The notes below the pieces were generated by a model that was not told where the DNA came from, searched no databases, and saw nothing but the letters and a program-made list of their open reading frames with translations. Below, piece after piece: positions 1-7,337 of a DNA stretch of 15,451 bases (within the stretch, counting starts at the first letter, position 1; the number at the start of each line of letters is the position of its first letter). The position numbers and the translations under genes were made by a program. This DNA is from NIOZ-UU35 sp964344175 (GTDB taxonomy: Bacteria > Chloroflexota > Anaerolineae > Anaerolineales > UBA11858), in the NCBI GenBank assembly GCA_964344175.1, contig CAYFMI010000090.1, positions 1-15,451 of the forward strand. The letters are read 5' to 3'.

Positions 1-418
1 AAGCCTGGAATATAGAGCAGCCAGGAAAGTGTGACAATAGTGGATCTTCTCTGTAGGAGCTGCCTAACAAATTTCATTCTTTGCCAATCATTTTGAACAA
101 CAGGTAAAGCGAAGCTGAGTAGCAGGGAAAAATGAGTGTTGTTTCTCGGGTCAAGACCGCAATGATCTCATCCAGCTCTGCACCGCGATTGATTTGCGCA
201 TTAATGCTGTTCGCCGGGTACAAATTTGCAAGAGTTGATTGTTCTTGGGGGCAATTTTTCGGTAAATTTAAAACGAACCGCATAAGCCCTACAATTATAG
301 AGTATTTTGGATTGGTAAAAGCTGACAGTTTTGTAGATGTTTTGTGGGCAGAAGAGAAGCGGTGAGTTAAGTTCATGTTTTTTATGCTGACATGCTGTCT
401 GACAGGTATACAAGCATA
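1..418. other. AT-rich region without a convincing gene
   Basis: This stretch is visibly richer in A and T than the genes that follow. Short open frames exist on both strands; the longest are about 100 codons on the minus strand (74-376) and 77 codons on the plus strand (132-365). They overlap each other, lack a good ribosome-binding site, and show no recognisable domain. No tRNA cloverleaf or rRNA-like segment was seen. It may be upstream intergenic DNA or the eroded remains of a gene. The right end (about 395-418) belongs to the regulatory region of the GntR gene. Confidence 0.5.
395..405. promoter_or_regulatory. Candidate GntR/FadR-type operator, palindrome CTGTCTGACAG
   Basis: This is a perfect 5-1-5 palindrome just upstream of the -35 box of the regulator gene. 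Its core GTCTGAC fits the GTnnnAC core known for FadR-subfamily operators (E. coli FadR uses a GGTCNGACC core). A close match, TGTCGGACA, lies upstream of the transporter genes at 1230-1238. An imperfect dyad around GTATAC (406-411) follows directly. Assigning it to the neighbouring regulator is an inference from autoregulation being common in this family. Confidence 0.5.
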
Positions 419-433
419 CTACTTGACAAGTAG
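419..433. promoter_or_regulatory. 15-bp perfect palindrome overlapping the -35 box
   Basis: The sequence CTACTTGACAAGTAG is a perfect 7-1-7 inverted repeat centred on 426 and contains the whole -35 hexamer TTGACA. A protein bound here would block RNA polymerase, so it is a plausible autorepression operator. It differs in sequence from the TGTCNGACA palindrome next to it. TGACA-GTA occurs twice at 24-bp spacing (400-408 and 424-432), which would place two sites on one face of the helix or nearly so. Confidence 0.5.
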
Positions 434-451
434 ACAGAAACAGCATATACT
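423..451 (+). promoter_or_regulatory. Sigma-70-type promoter of the GntR regulator
   Basis: TTGACA at 423-428 and TATACT at 446-451 are separated by 17 bp, a near-consensus arrangement for a housekeeping sigma factor. Transcription would start near 457-459, giving a leader of about 30 nt before the ATG at 487. The -35 box lies inside the 419-433 palindrome. Confidence 0.75.
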
Positions 452-486
452 CTATATGCCATAGTACTTAATAAGCGAGGAACTTG

Positions 487-1194
487 ATGAGTCAACCACT
501 TTTTGAACCAATCGAGACATCCAAAATCTACATGAGGGTTATTGATCAAATTCTGTCCCTTATTAAAGACGGAACGCTGAAACCGCAAGATCAATTGCCG
601 TCAGAGACTCAACTGGCCGAACAGCTTGGCGTTAGCCGCTCTTCGGTTCGGGAGGCCCTGCGTGCTCTGGAGATTCTGGGAGTCGTCGAGAGCAAGACTG
701 GTGTGGGCAGTTTTGTGAGAGGAATCCCCCCCATGAACAGGCTGACCTCATCGCTGCGTGACTTGGCCGAGGAAGGCAGCCCGTTGGAGATTTTGGAAGC
801 CAGGAAAACCATTGAGCCTGAGATCGCATCTTTGGCTGCATTGAGGAGAGATGATGGAGACATCCAGGCCTTGAAAAAGTACCTGGATAATATGGAACAA
901 AAAATGGCCCGGGGCGAATCGACCATGGAGGTGGATCTTGAATTCCATTTACAGTTGGCGGCTGCCTGTCGGAACCCCGTGCTGGCCGATTGTATGCACT
1001 CCCTGGCGGATCGGATGCATAAGCGCTTTTGGCACGATATGAAAGAAGAGAGCCTGAGTGTGCAGGGGCGGCCAGAGAAATACATGGTCGAGCATCGTGA
1101 AATTTTCGAAGCTATAGAGCGAGGTGATCCCGAAGCAGCCAGGGAGGCCATGTTGAAACACCTTGAAGCCGTTGAGGTTGGGTTGGGAGAGTAG
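487..1194 (+). CDS. GntR-family transcriptional regulator, FadR subfamily (FCD domain)
   Basis: The 235-residue protein has the usual length and layout of FadR-subfamily regulators. An N-terminal winged helix-turn-helix (about residues 8-79) carries the characteristic LPSETQLAEQLGVSRSSVRE stretch and a wing ending TGVGSFV. A helical C-terminal FCD ligand-binding domain follows (about 95-230). The FCD metal site looks intact: Asp150 and His154 in DLEFH, His203 in EHREIFEAI and His225 in LKHLEAV, so a metal-assisted carboxylate effector is likely. I chose ATG 487 over TTG 484 because GCGAGG at 475-480 is six bases upstream. It is followed on the same strand by transporter and catabolic genes, so it probably represses them, and itself through the palindromes at 395-433, until a pathway acid binds. 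The effector is unknown. Confidence 0.9.
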   Translation: MSQPLFEPIETSKIYMRVIDQILSLIKDGTLKPQDQLPSETQLAEQLGVSRSSVREALRALEILGVVESKTGVGSFVRGIPPMNRLTSSLRDLAEEGSPLEILEARKTIEPEIASLAALRRDDGDIQALKKYLDNMEQKMARGESTMEVDLEFHLQLAAACRNPVLADCMHSLADRMHKRFWHDMKEESLSVQGRPEKYMVEHREIFEAIERGDPEAAREAMLKHLEAVEVGLGE

Positions 1195-1337
1195 TAAAAA
1201 ATGAAGCTTCTCTCTGTGCGCTCGCTGGCTGTCGGACAAGGAAGGGGTTTGTAGGGGCGAAAGGAGGTAACTGGCATCTCGGATTTGGCTTTTTTTAATT
1301 TATCCGCTTTTTATCTCGCACAAAGGAGAAAAATCCT
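1195..1337 (+). promoter_or_regulatory. Leader region upstream of the transporter genes, with candidate operator
   Basis: The gap holds TGTCGGACA (1230-1238), a 4-1-4 palindrome sharing the TGTCNGACA form of the site at 396-404 upstream of the regulator. It also holds a very strong Shine-Dalgarno-like sequence, AAAGGAGGT (1260-1268), with no usable start codon at the right distance. The true ribosome-binding site of the next gene, AAGGAG, is at 1323-1328. I see no convincing -35/-10 pair and no rho-independent terminator, so read-through from the regulator promoter is possible. Confidence 0.4.
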
Positions 1338-2483
1338 ATGAAACGAATAACCTACTATCTGTCATTTGTTGTGATCCTGGCGGCGCTCTTAGCGGCCTGC
1401 GCACCTGCAGAACCGGAAACGGTCGTGGTCACGCAAGTTGTCCAGGAAGAAGTGACCGTAAAAGAGACAGTCGTCGAAACTGTCATCGAGACCGTCATCG
1501 TCGAGGTTGAGGCCGAAGCCCAACCAGAACCCACCGACACCCTCTCGCTGGCAAAGAAGGAAGGCGAAGTGGTCTGGTACACCACTATGCCGAGTTCAGG
1601 CCGAGAACCGCTGGCGGAACTCTGGGCCGAGAAGTACCCGGAGATCGAACTGAAAATGTTCCAGGCCGGTTCACTCGACATCGTTGGCCGCTATCAGGCT
1701 GAGGTAAGCGCCGGAGCGGTCTTGGTGGATGCCATCCACATCACGGATATGGTGTTTTTCCTGGATCAATTGGATGCGGGCAACCTGATGGAATACCACT
1801 CCCCGGAATTCGAAGCCTATGAGGGTCTCCCCGAGGGCTGGGTGTATCCGGGGTATATTGCTCCGCTGCGGGTGATGCCTATTGGCGCTCTCGTGAACAC
1901 GGATGCAATTGATTGGGAGTCTGTCCAGAGCTATGAAGACTTGCTCAGTGAAGAGTATGCGGGTGTGATCGCTGGCGGAGATGTAGCCGGCAGCACGCGG
2001 GCCTACTTGAATTACTATGCTCATCAGCCTTATGCCCGGGATTGGTATGAAAAACTCAATGAACTCGAACCGCAATACTACGAGTCATCTGAAGCGGCTA
2101 TGAACAACCTGCTCTCCGGGGAATGGTTGGTACTCTTTGAAGCATGGATCTACAAGGATTACGAGTTCAGAGTATTGAAAGGTGCACCGGTGCACGCCGT
2201 CTTCCCGGAGGAGGGCATTGCCGTAGTGGTCGCCCCGAATACCATCATGGCCCAGGCGCCTCATCCCAACGCGGCCAAAGTATTCCAGGATTTCCTCTAT
2301 TCCCAGGAGGCGCAAGCCTTACTCGTGCAATCCATCGGTGTCCATTCGGCTAGAGCAGATGTTCCTGCTCCCGAAGGTCTGCCTACGATAGGCGAAATGA
2401 ACGTCGTTGGCATTGACTTCAGAGACGCCCAGGCGCAGCGGGAGGCCTTGATCGAAGATTGGCGCGAGCTTACCGGTCGTTAG
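1338..2483 (+). CDS. ABC transporter substrate-binding lipoprotein (iron-type / AfuA-like family, probably not iron)
   Basis: This 381-residue extracellular binding protein starts with a lipoprotein signal peptide (hydrophobic residues about 8-20, lipobox LAAC, acylated Cys21). A Val/Thr/Glu-rich linker follows (about 28-62) of a kind common in Chloroflexota lipoproteins. The mature domain begins near residue 70 and fits the periplasmic binding family 1 group annotated as 'iron(III)' binding (FbpA/FutA/AfuA), which also has members for hexose phosphates, phosphoglycerate and phosphonates. At the place where iron binders carry adjacent tyrosines this protein reads AWIYKDYEF (Tyr272, Tyr275), so the canonical dyad is missing; a YY pair occurs earlier, in a segment I cannot match to the iron site. 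A ribosome-binding site, AAGGAG at 1323-1328, supports the start. The permease and ATPase genes follow directly. An organic or sugar acid ligand is inferred from the neighbouring enzymes. Confidence 0.85.
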   Translation: MKRITYYLSFVVILAALLAACAPAEPETVVVTQVVQEEVTVKETVVETVIETVIVEVEAEAQPEPTDTLSLAKKEGEVVWYTTMPSSGREPLAELWAEKYPEIELKMFQAGSLDIVGRYQAEVSAGAVLVDAIHITDMVFFLDQLDAGNLMEYHSPEFEAYEGLPEGWVYPGYIAPLRVMPIGALVNTDAIDWESVQSYEDLLSEEYAGVIAGGDVAGSTRAYLNYYAHQPYARDWYEKLNELEPQYYESSEAAMNNLLSGEWLVLFEAWIYKDYEFRVLKGAPVHAVFPEEGIAVVVAPNTIMAQAPHPNAAKVFQDFLYSQEAQALLVQSIGVHSARADVPAPEGLPTIGEMNVVGIDFRDAQAQREALIEDWRELTGR

Positions 2484-2502
2484 GAACAAGCCTGCCCATT
2501 TC

Positions 2503-2552
2503 GGTGGAGTCTCTCGCTTTTTCATCTCCTTTATTCACGACGAGACTCCACC
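2503..2552 (+). promoter_or_regulatory. Intercistronic stem-loop between binding-protein and permease genes
   Basis: GGTGGAGTCTC (2503-2513) is a perfect inverted repeat of GAGACTCCACC (2542-2552), with a 28-nt loop. No T-run follows, so it is not a classical terminator. Stem-loops in this position commonly protect the upstream mRNA and let the binding protein be made in excess over membrane components. That role is inferred here. Confidence 0.6.
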
Positions 2553-2593
2553 ACCATCCATTCCCCCGACTCATCAAGGAGTAAATTCTTATC

Positions 2594-4303
2594 ATGAGCG
2601 CGCTGATCTCGTATTTGCAGCGAAAGGTGAAGCTGCCCATCCTTCTCATGGTCCTGGCAGGCCTGATAGCCAGTTTCCTCGTCTTATATCCCCTGGTGTA
2701 TCTGATTTACGGAAGCTTGAGAAGCGCGTTGCCTGGGGATCCCGGCTTCTTTACGCTCAATAACTTCATTGTAGCGTTCACTTCACCCAATATCCTTGAA
2801 TCGCTAAAGAACACCTTCATCATCATGCTGGGGACCACCTTGTTCAGCGCGCCGTCAGCAATTTTGCTGGCCTGGATCACAACCAGGACGGATACGCCCT
2901 TCCGCCGCAAGCTGGAAGTGTTGAATATCTTGCCTTTTTTACTCTCTCCCTTTGTCGCCGGTATTGCCTGGAGTTTGTTGCTTTCCCCCAGAACGGGTCT
3001 TATCAACAAGTTTCTGATAACTATTTTTCGCCTGGAGGAAGCCCCCTTCGACATCTTCACCATAGGGGGGGTGATCTTCGTGTTGACGCTCTACTATACC
3101 CCCTACATGTACTTATTCATCATCGGCTCGTTCAAAGCCATGGATCCCAGTCTCGAAGAGGCGGCGCGCACCTGCGGGTCAAATATCTTTAAGACTATTT
3201 TTAAAGTCACCATCCCACTGGCCGCCCCGGCGCTTGTCTCTGGCATTGTGATCGTTTTTGTTCACAGCGCAGGGCAGTTTGGCGTGCCGGCGCATCTGAT
3301 CATGCCCAGAGGTGATTTTGTGCTGACCACCACGATCAAGCGTTTTACCGAGGTCTATCCCCTGGAGTACAACAAAGCGGCTGCCGTAGCCATGTTCCTT
3401 GTGGCGATCGCTTCGCTGGGGGTGTTTTTACAGCGCCGGGTCCTGCGTAGGGAATACACAACCGTTACGGGTAAGGCTTTCAGACCCCATCTCATCCGCC
3501 TGGGAAAATGGAAATACCTGACCCTGTCGCTTAATTTGGCCTATCTTTTTATGGCGATTGTTTTGCCCTATGGAATTTTGATTGTTGTCTCGTTTCTGAC
3601 GTATTGGGCCGGTAAAGTCAGCCCGGAATTACTGACCCTGGATAACTACCGTTTGGTACTCTTGGAAGACGAAACAACCATCAGAGCTATCAAAAACAGC
3701 TTGTTTGTGTCCACTATAGGCGCTTTTGTCTTGTTGGTCATGACCATGTTGGTAGCCTATCTGGTGAACCGAACTAAGCTGAAATTTCGCGCCTTCTTCG
3801 ATTACATCACCATGCTGCCGGTGGGTGTGCCGGGCATGGTAATTGCCATCGGCCTGCTCTGGGCCTGGATTCGCTCGCCCCTGCCGGTCTATGGAACAAT
3901 GTGGATTATCATGATTGCCTTCATCACCCGTTATATTCCCTACGGGATGCGGACATTCTCCAACTCTTTGCTTCAGCTTGGCACAGAATTGGAAGAATCG
4001 GCTCGGGTGTGCGGTTCCTCGTGGTTCGCCACCTGGCGCAAGATCCTCATCCCTCTGCTGAAGCCCGGCTTCCTGGCCGGGTGGATCCTGCTGTTTATCC
4101 TTTTCATGCGGGAGTTATCCACAGCCATCCTGCTCTGGTATTCTGGCAATGAGGTCATTTCTGTGCAGCTTTACCAGCTTGTCCGTGATGGCGAGTTCCC
4201 CGCCGTGGCAGCATTGAGCATCATCCAGGCGCTGATTATCCTTTTGGGAATCCTGTTCTTCCGTGGCATCGTAAAGGAAGAGTTTACCGAGAGCCTCAGA
4301 TAG
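2594..4303 (+). CDS. Fused two-domain ABC transporter permease (iron-type / FbpB-like)
   Basis: The 569-residue membrane protein contains two tandem binding-protein-dependent permease domains in one chain, the normal build of FbpB/AfuB-type permeases. About six hydrophobic segments lie in each half (first roughly 15-280, second roughly 305-560). Each half has an EAA coupling loop that contacts the ATPase: EEAARTCGS... near 188-215 and EESARVCGS... near 467-494. A basic, hydrophilic linker (about 281-308) joins the halves. AAGGAG at 2576-2581 lies 12 nt before the ATG, a rather long spacing. It sits between the binding protein and ATPase genes, and these three should form one importer. The family supports a high-affinity importer of a small anion or metal chelate; the exact substrate is not readable. 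Confidence 0.92.
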   Translation: MSALISYLQRKVKLPILLMVLAGLIASFLVLYPLVYLIYGSLRSALPGDPGFFTLNNFIVAFTSPNILESLKNTFIIMLGTTLFSAPSAILLAWITTRTDTPFRRKLEVLNILPFLLSPFVAGIAWSLLLSPRTGLINKFLITIFRLEEAPFDIFTIGGVIFVLTLYYTPYMYLFIIGSFKAMDPSLEEAARTCGSNIFKTIFKVTIPLAAPALVSGIVIVFVHSAGQFGVPAHLIMPRGDFVLTTTIKRFTEVYPLEYNKAAAVAMFLVAIASLGVFLQRRVLRREYTTVTGKAFRPHLIRLGKWKYLTLSLNLAYLFMAIVLPYGILIVVSFLTYWAGKVSPELLTLDNYRLVLLEDETTIRAIKNSLFVSTIGAFVLLVMTMLVAYLVNRTKLKFRAFFDYITMLPVGVPGMVIAIGLLWAWIRSPLPVYGTMWIIMIAFITRYIPYGMRTFSNSLLQLGTELEESARVCGSSWFATWRKILIPLLKPGFLAGWILLFILFMRELSTAILLWYSGNEVISVQLYQLVRDGEFPAVAALSIIQALIILLGILFFRGIVKEEFTESLR

Positions 4304-4336
4304 CTCAGGCGTATCTACGACACATTGGAGTGAAAT

Positions 4337-5425
4337 ATGGCCTTTCTGGAAGTTGTAAATCTCACAAAAAAATTCGGCTCCGTCAACGCGGTGGATGATG
4401 TCAGTTTCGAGGTTGCGAAAGGGGAATTTCTTACGTTGCTCGGTCCCAGCGGCTGCGGGAAAACGACCACACTGCGCTGCATCGCCGGCCTGGAGGAACC
4501 CGATGGCGGGCGGATTTCCATTGCGGGGTCGCCGGTGGCCTCCCCGGAGGCGGGGGTTTTTGTCGAACCGGATAAGCGCGGTCTCGGTATGGTGTTTCAG
4601 TCTTACGCCATTTGGCCGCATCTTTCGGTCTTTGAGAATGTTGCTTATCCTCTCCGAGAGAAAAAGTATGCCAAGAGTGACATTAGAGCCAAAACCGAAC
4701 GCATCTTAGAGTTGGTCAAGTTGACCGGGTTGGAAGATCGGTCGGCTACCCAACTCTCCGGCGGGCAGCAGCAACGAGTGGCCCTGGCGCGAGCGCTGGT
4801 TTACGATCCTGAAATTTTGTTGTTAGATGAACCCCTCTCCAACCTGGATGCCAAACTACGCATCGAGATGCGCAATGAGATCAGGAACATCCAAAAAGAA
4901 CTGGATATCACCTACGTCTATGTTACCCACGACCAGGAGGAGGCCTTCGCCCTTTCCGACAGGATCATCGTGATGAACGAGGGGCGCATCGAGCAGATTG
5001 GGGACGGCGCGGCGCTGTATTTTGACCCGCAGACGCGTTTTATCTCCGAGTTCATTGGTCAGACGAATTTCATCGAGGCGGTTGTTGAGCGATTTGATGT
5101 GGGCACTGCCTACGTCCGGGGGTTGGGCGCGTTACTCGAAATTGCTTGCGACACCGAGATTGACCAGGGCGAGACGGCATTGGTCTCGGTGCGGCCAGAG
5201 TTTGTGCGCCTCAACCCGCAGGTAAATATGCCCAATCAACTGCAAGGGGAAGTTGTGCAAAGCCAGTACCTGGGATCATTCGGGCGACTGTATGTCGCCG
5301 TTGGAGAAACAATCTTCCTCGTCGAGCAGCACGATCTCACCAGGCAGGATGCCCTGAGCATGCCCCAGGCGGGAGACGCCGTCACCCTGGGTTTCGACTC
5401 AATCCAGGCATTCCTGGTTCGGTAA
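4337..5425 (+). CDS. ABC transporter ATP-binding protein (iron/spermidine-type, with C-terminal TOBE-like domain)
   Basis: This 362-residue ATPase has every canonical motif: Walker A GPSGCGKT (36-43), Q-loop Gln88, signature LSGGQQQR (140-147), Walker B ILLLDE (160-165), D-loop SNLD (168-171) and the switch His198 in VTHD. The C-terminal part (about 235-362) is a TOBE-type regulatory domain, typical of carbohydrate, spermidine and iron importers of this class. GGAG at 4327-4330 gives a good ribosome-binding site six bases from the ATG. The gene lies 33 nt after the permease and only 7 nt before the next dehydrogenase gene, which ties the importer closely to the metabolic genes. It should act as a homodimer at the cytoplasmic face. 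Confidence 0.95.
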   Translation: MAFLEVVNLTKKFGSVNAVDDVSFEVAKGEFLTLLGPSGCGKTTTLRCIAGLEEPDGGRISIAGSPVASPEAGVFVEPDKRGLGMVFQSYAIWPHLSVFENVAYPLREKKYAKSDIRAKTERILELVKLTGLEDRSATQLSGGQQQRVALARALVYDPEILLLDEPLSNLDAKLRIEMRNEIRNIQKELDITYVYVTHDQEEAFALSDRIIVMNEGRIEQIGDGAALYFDPQTRFISEFIGQTNFIEAVVERFDVGTAYVRGLGALLEIACDTEIDQGETALVSVRPEFVRLNPQVNMPNQLQGEVVQSQYLGSFGRLYVAVGETIFLVEQHDLTRQDALSMPQAGDAVTLGFDSIQAFLVR

Positions 5426-5432
5426 ATGGGGC

Positions 5433-6482
5433 ATGAAACTGATATCTGAGTCCCAACTTCGGGCTGTGTGCATCCAGGCCCTTGTAAGAGTGGGCGTGAG
5501 TCAGGAACACGCTGAGATGGCTGCGCATGTTCTGGTTGTTGCGGATCTTCAGGGGATCAAGACCCACGGGACCGCGCGCCTCCCGGCCTATATCAAGCGC
5601 ATTCGCAAGGGGCTGATCAATCCCAGCCCCATACTAAAAGTAACTGTCCCGGCTCCAGCGCTGCGTTTGTTGGATGGCGATGACGGCTTAGGGCAGGTTG
5701 TGGGGCTGGCGGGAATTCGGGCTGCCATCAAGGGCGCCAGGGAGAACGGTGTTTGTCTGGCGGCCTGCAGCCGGAGCAATCACTTTGGGCCGGGCGCGCC
5801 CTATGCCCTGGAAGCCTGCCGGGAGGGGGTAATCGTCATCGGTGGCACCAACGCTTTCCCCTCCATCGCGCCAACAGGGAGCCGGGAAGTGCTGCTTGGC
5901 AACAACCCCATCTTCATTGGGGTTCCCAGGCGGGAGCATCCCCATTTCATCCTCGATATCGCCATGAGCATGGTCGCACGGGGCAAAATACGCGCCGCCT
6001 CCGGGAAAGGAGAACCTATTCCTGAGGGTTGGGCGCTTGGCCCCGATGGAAAACCCACCACCGATCCGGCCCAGGCCCTGCAAGGGATGGTGCTGCCCAT
6101 CGGCGGGCATAAAGGTTACGGCCTGTCGCTGGCGGTAGATTTGATCGCCGGTGTGCTGACCGGTTCCGGCTTCGGCACGGGTGTTTTATCCATGTTCCAG
6201 CAATGGGAAAAGCCGCAACATATCGGCCATTTTTTCATTGCCATTGACCCCGCCTTCTTCATGCACCGGGATGAATTTCACCGGCGCAGCGAGGCCTTGT
6301 TTGCTGAAATCAAAAACAGCACGCCGGTCAACCCGCAGCAGCCGGTGCTCTACCCCGGAGAAATCGAGGCCCGGTCTTGGGAGCAGCAAAAGGAGCAGGG
6401 CATTCCCCTCGATGAAAAAACCTGGCAGGCGCTAAATGCCTTTGCCGCAGGCGACTACGCGGCGACCATAGCCGCAAGATAA
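5433..6482 (+). CDS. Malate/L-lactate dehydrogenase (Ldh2) family NAD(P)H-dependent oxidoreductase
   Basis: The 349-residue protein has the length and conserved blocks of the Ldh2 family, which interconverts 2-hydroxy and 2-oxo acids or 2-imino acids (malate, sulfolactate, ureidoglycolate, 2,3-diketo-L-gulonate, piperideine-carboxylate) with an unusual, non-Rossmann nucleotide fold. Visible blocks are THGTARLPAY with the catalytic His45 (most members have SHG, here Thr), SNHFG (115-119), GSREVLLGNNP (149-159), LDIAMSMVARGKI (174-186) and LPIGGHKGYGL (221-231). The start is seven bases after the ATPase stop, with only a weak GGGG ahead, suggesting translational coupling. Which hydroxyacid it uses is not evident. 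Its place between importer and aldolase fits oxidation of an imported hydroxyacid, or reduction of a ketoacid, early in a catabolic route. Confidence 0.9.
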   Translation: MKLISESQLRAVCIQALVRVGVSQEHAEMAAHVLVVADLQGIKTHGTARLPAYIKRIRKGLINPSPILKVTVPAPALRLLDGDDGLGQVVGLAGIRAAIKGARENGVCLAACSRSNHFGPGAPYALEACREGVIVIGGTNAFPSIAPTGSREVLLGNNPIFIGVPRREHPHFILDIAMSMVARGKIRAASGKGEPIPEGWALGPDGKPTTDPAQALQGMVLPIGGHKGYGLSLAVDLIAGVLTGSGFGTGVLSMFQQWEKPQHIGHFFIAIDPAFFMHRDEFHRRSEALFAEIKNSTPVNPQQPVLYPGEIEARSWEQQKEQGIPLDEKTWQALNAFAAGDYAATIAAR

Positions 6483-6557
6483 CAAGATCTCAATCTTGGC
6501 AATAATATTGACAATTATCTGAACTTATCACCGAACAACCGAAACAAGGAGTATACA
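6483..6557 (+). promoter_or_regulatory. Short gap with hairpin and ATTGACAAT palindrome before the aldolase gene
   Basis: CAAGAT (6483-6488) and ATCTTG (6493-6498) form a small hairpin directly after the dehydrogenase stop, with no T-run. ATTGACAAT (6507-6515) is a 4-1-4 palindrome sharing the TTGACAA core with the 419-433 palindrome. It could also be a -35 box, but no -10 hexamer lies at a proper distance. AAGGAG at 6546-6551 is the ribosome-binding site of the next gene. Confidence 0.3.
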
Positions 6558-7337
6558 ATGGAAAGAAAACCGAACAAACTCAGGAAGAAACTGGGCGCGG
6601 GCGAGCTAGTAACCGGAACGGTTCTCTACTCCTGGAGTCCCAACGTGGTGGATGCCGCCGGGTACGCCGGGTTGGATTTCATCCGCCTTGATCTGGAACA
6701 CACCTTTAGTACTTATACCAGCATGGAGCATATCATGCGGGCCTGCTATATTGCCGATGTGGTGCCGATTATGCGAGTGGACAAAGAAACCATCCACATG
6801 GTGCGAAAAGCCCTCGAAGTAGGGGCCGGCGGGGTTTTGGTTCCCGATGTGGAATCTGTCGCAGAGGTGGAAGAAATTGTGGCCGAAACCAAGTTTCCGC
6901 CGGTCGGGAAACGCGGTTACAGCGGCAATATCCTGGCTGCCGGGTTCGGCGCCCGGGGCGGTAAAGATTGGGTGGAATTCAGCAACGCCGAGCCGATGGT
7001 GGGCGTGATGATCGAAAACGTCCATGCCATGCAATGTATTGAGGATATTTGCGCAGTCGAGGGCCTGGACTTCGTCCAGTTTGGCCCTTCAGATTATTCC
7101 ATGTCTTTAGGGCTGGGAAAGCCGGACTGGAACCACCCCGATGTCCAGGATGCCATTCAGAAAACCGTTACCGTAGCCAGAGAAGCGGGTAAGCATATCG
7201 CGCTGGGTGTGGGCCAGGATCAGGGAAAAATCCAAAATGCGCTGGATATGGGCATTGATATGCTGGAACTGGCGAATGATCTGGGCGTGGTGAGAAAAGT
7301 ATGGGGGGATCTCGACCGCTTTGTGAAATCGCAATGA
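6558..7337 (+). CDS. HpcH/HpaI-type class II aldolase (2-oxo-3-deoxy acid aldolase family)
   Basis: The 259-residue protein matches the HpcH/HpaI family, TIM-barrel metal-dependent enzymes that cleave 2-oxo-3-deoxy acids such as 4-hydroxy-2-oxoheptanedioate or 2-dehydro-3-deoxyglucarate into pyruvate and an aldehyde. Key sites can be seen: the base His48 in LDLEH, pyruvate-binding Arg73 in MRV, the PPVGKRG block (114-120), and metal ligands Glu153 in MIE and Asp179 in GPSDYS. These correspond to the conserved His, Arg, Glu and Asp of HpaI. AAGGAG six bases upstream supports the ATG. Its stop overlaps the start of the next dehydrogenase gene by four bases. Altered residues beside the conserved ones (EHTF rather than the common EHG or EHA) mean the aldehyde product cannot be predicted. 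Confidence 0.9.
   Translation: MERKPNKLRKKLGAGELVTGTVLYSWSPNVVDAAGYAGLDFIRLDLEHTFSTYTSMEHIMRACYIADVVPIMRVDKETIHMVRKALEVGAGGVLVPDVESVAEVEEIVAETKFPPVGKRGYSGNILAAGFGARGGKDWVEFSNAEPMVGVMIENVHAMQCIEDICAVEGLDFVQFGPSDYSMSLGLGKPDWNHPDVQDAIQKTVTVAREAGKHIALGVGQDQGKIQNALDMGIDMLELANDLGVVRKVWGDLDRFVKSQ

Noticed and set aside
74..376. 100-codon minus-strand open frame in the AT-rich left end
   Set aside because: No ribosome-binding site, no recognisable domain, and overlapping frames on both strands of similar quality.
609..1277. Long minus-strand frame opposite the GntR gene
   Set aside because: It is the antisense shadow of a well-supported regulator; the Ser/Arg-rich composition is typical of reverse-frame artefacts.
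1338..5425. Straight annotation as an iron(III) uptake system
   Set aside because: The tandem-tyrosine iron motif is missing where expected and the neighbours are carbon-catabolic genes.
6508..6513. TTGACA as a -35 box of an internal promoter
   Set aside because: No -10 hexamer at 15-19 bp downstream.
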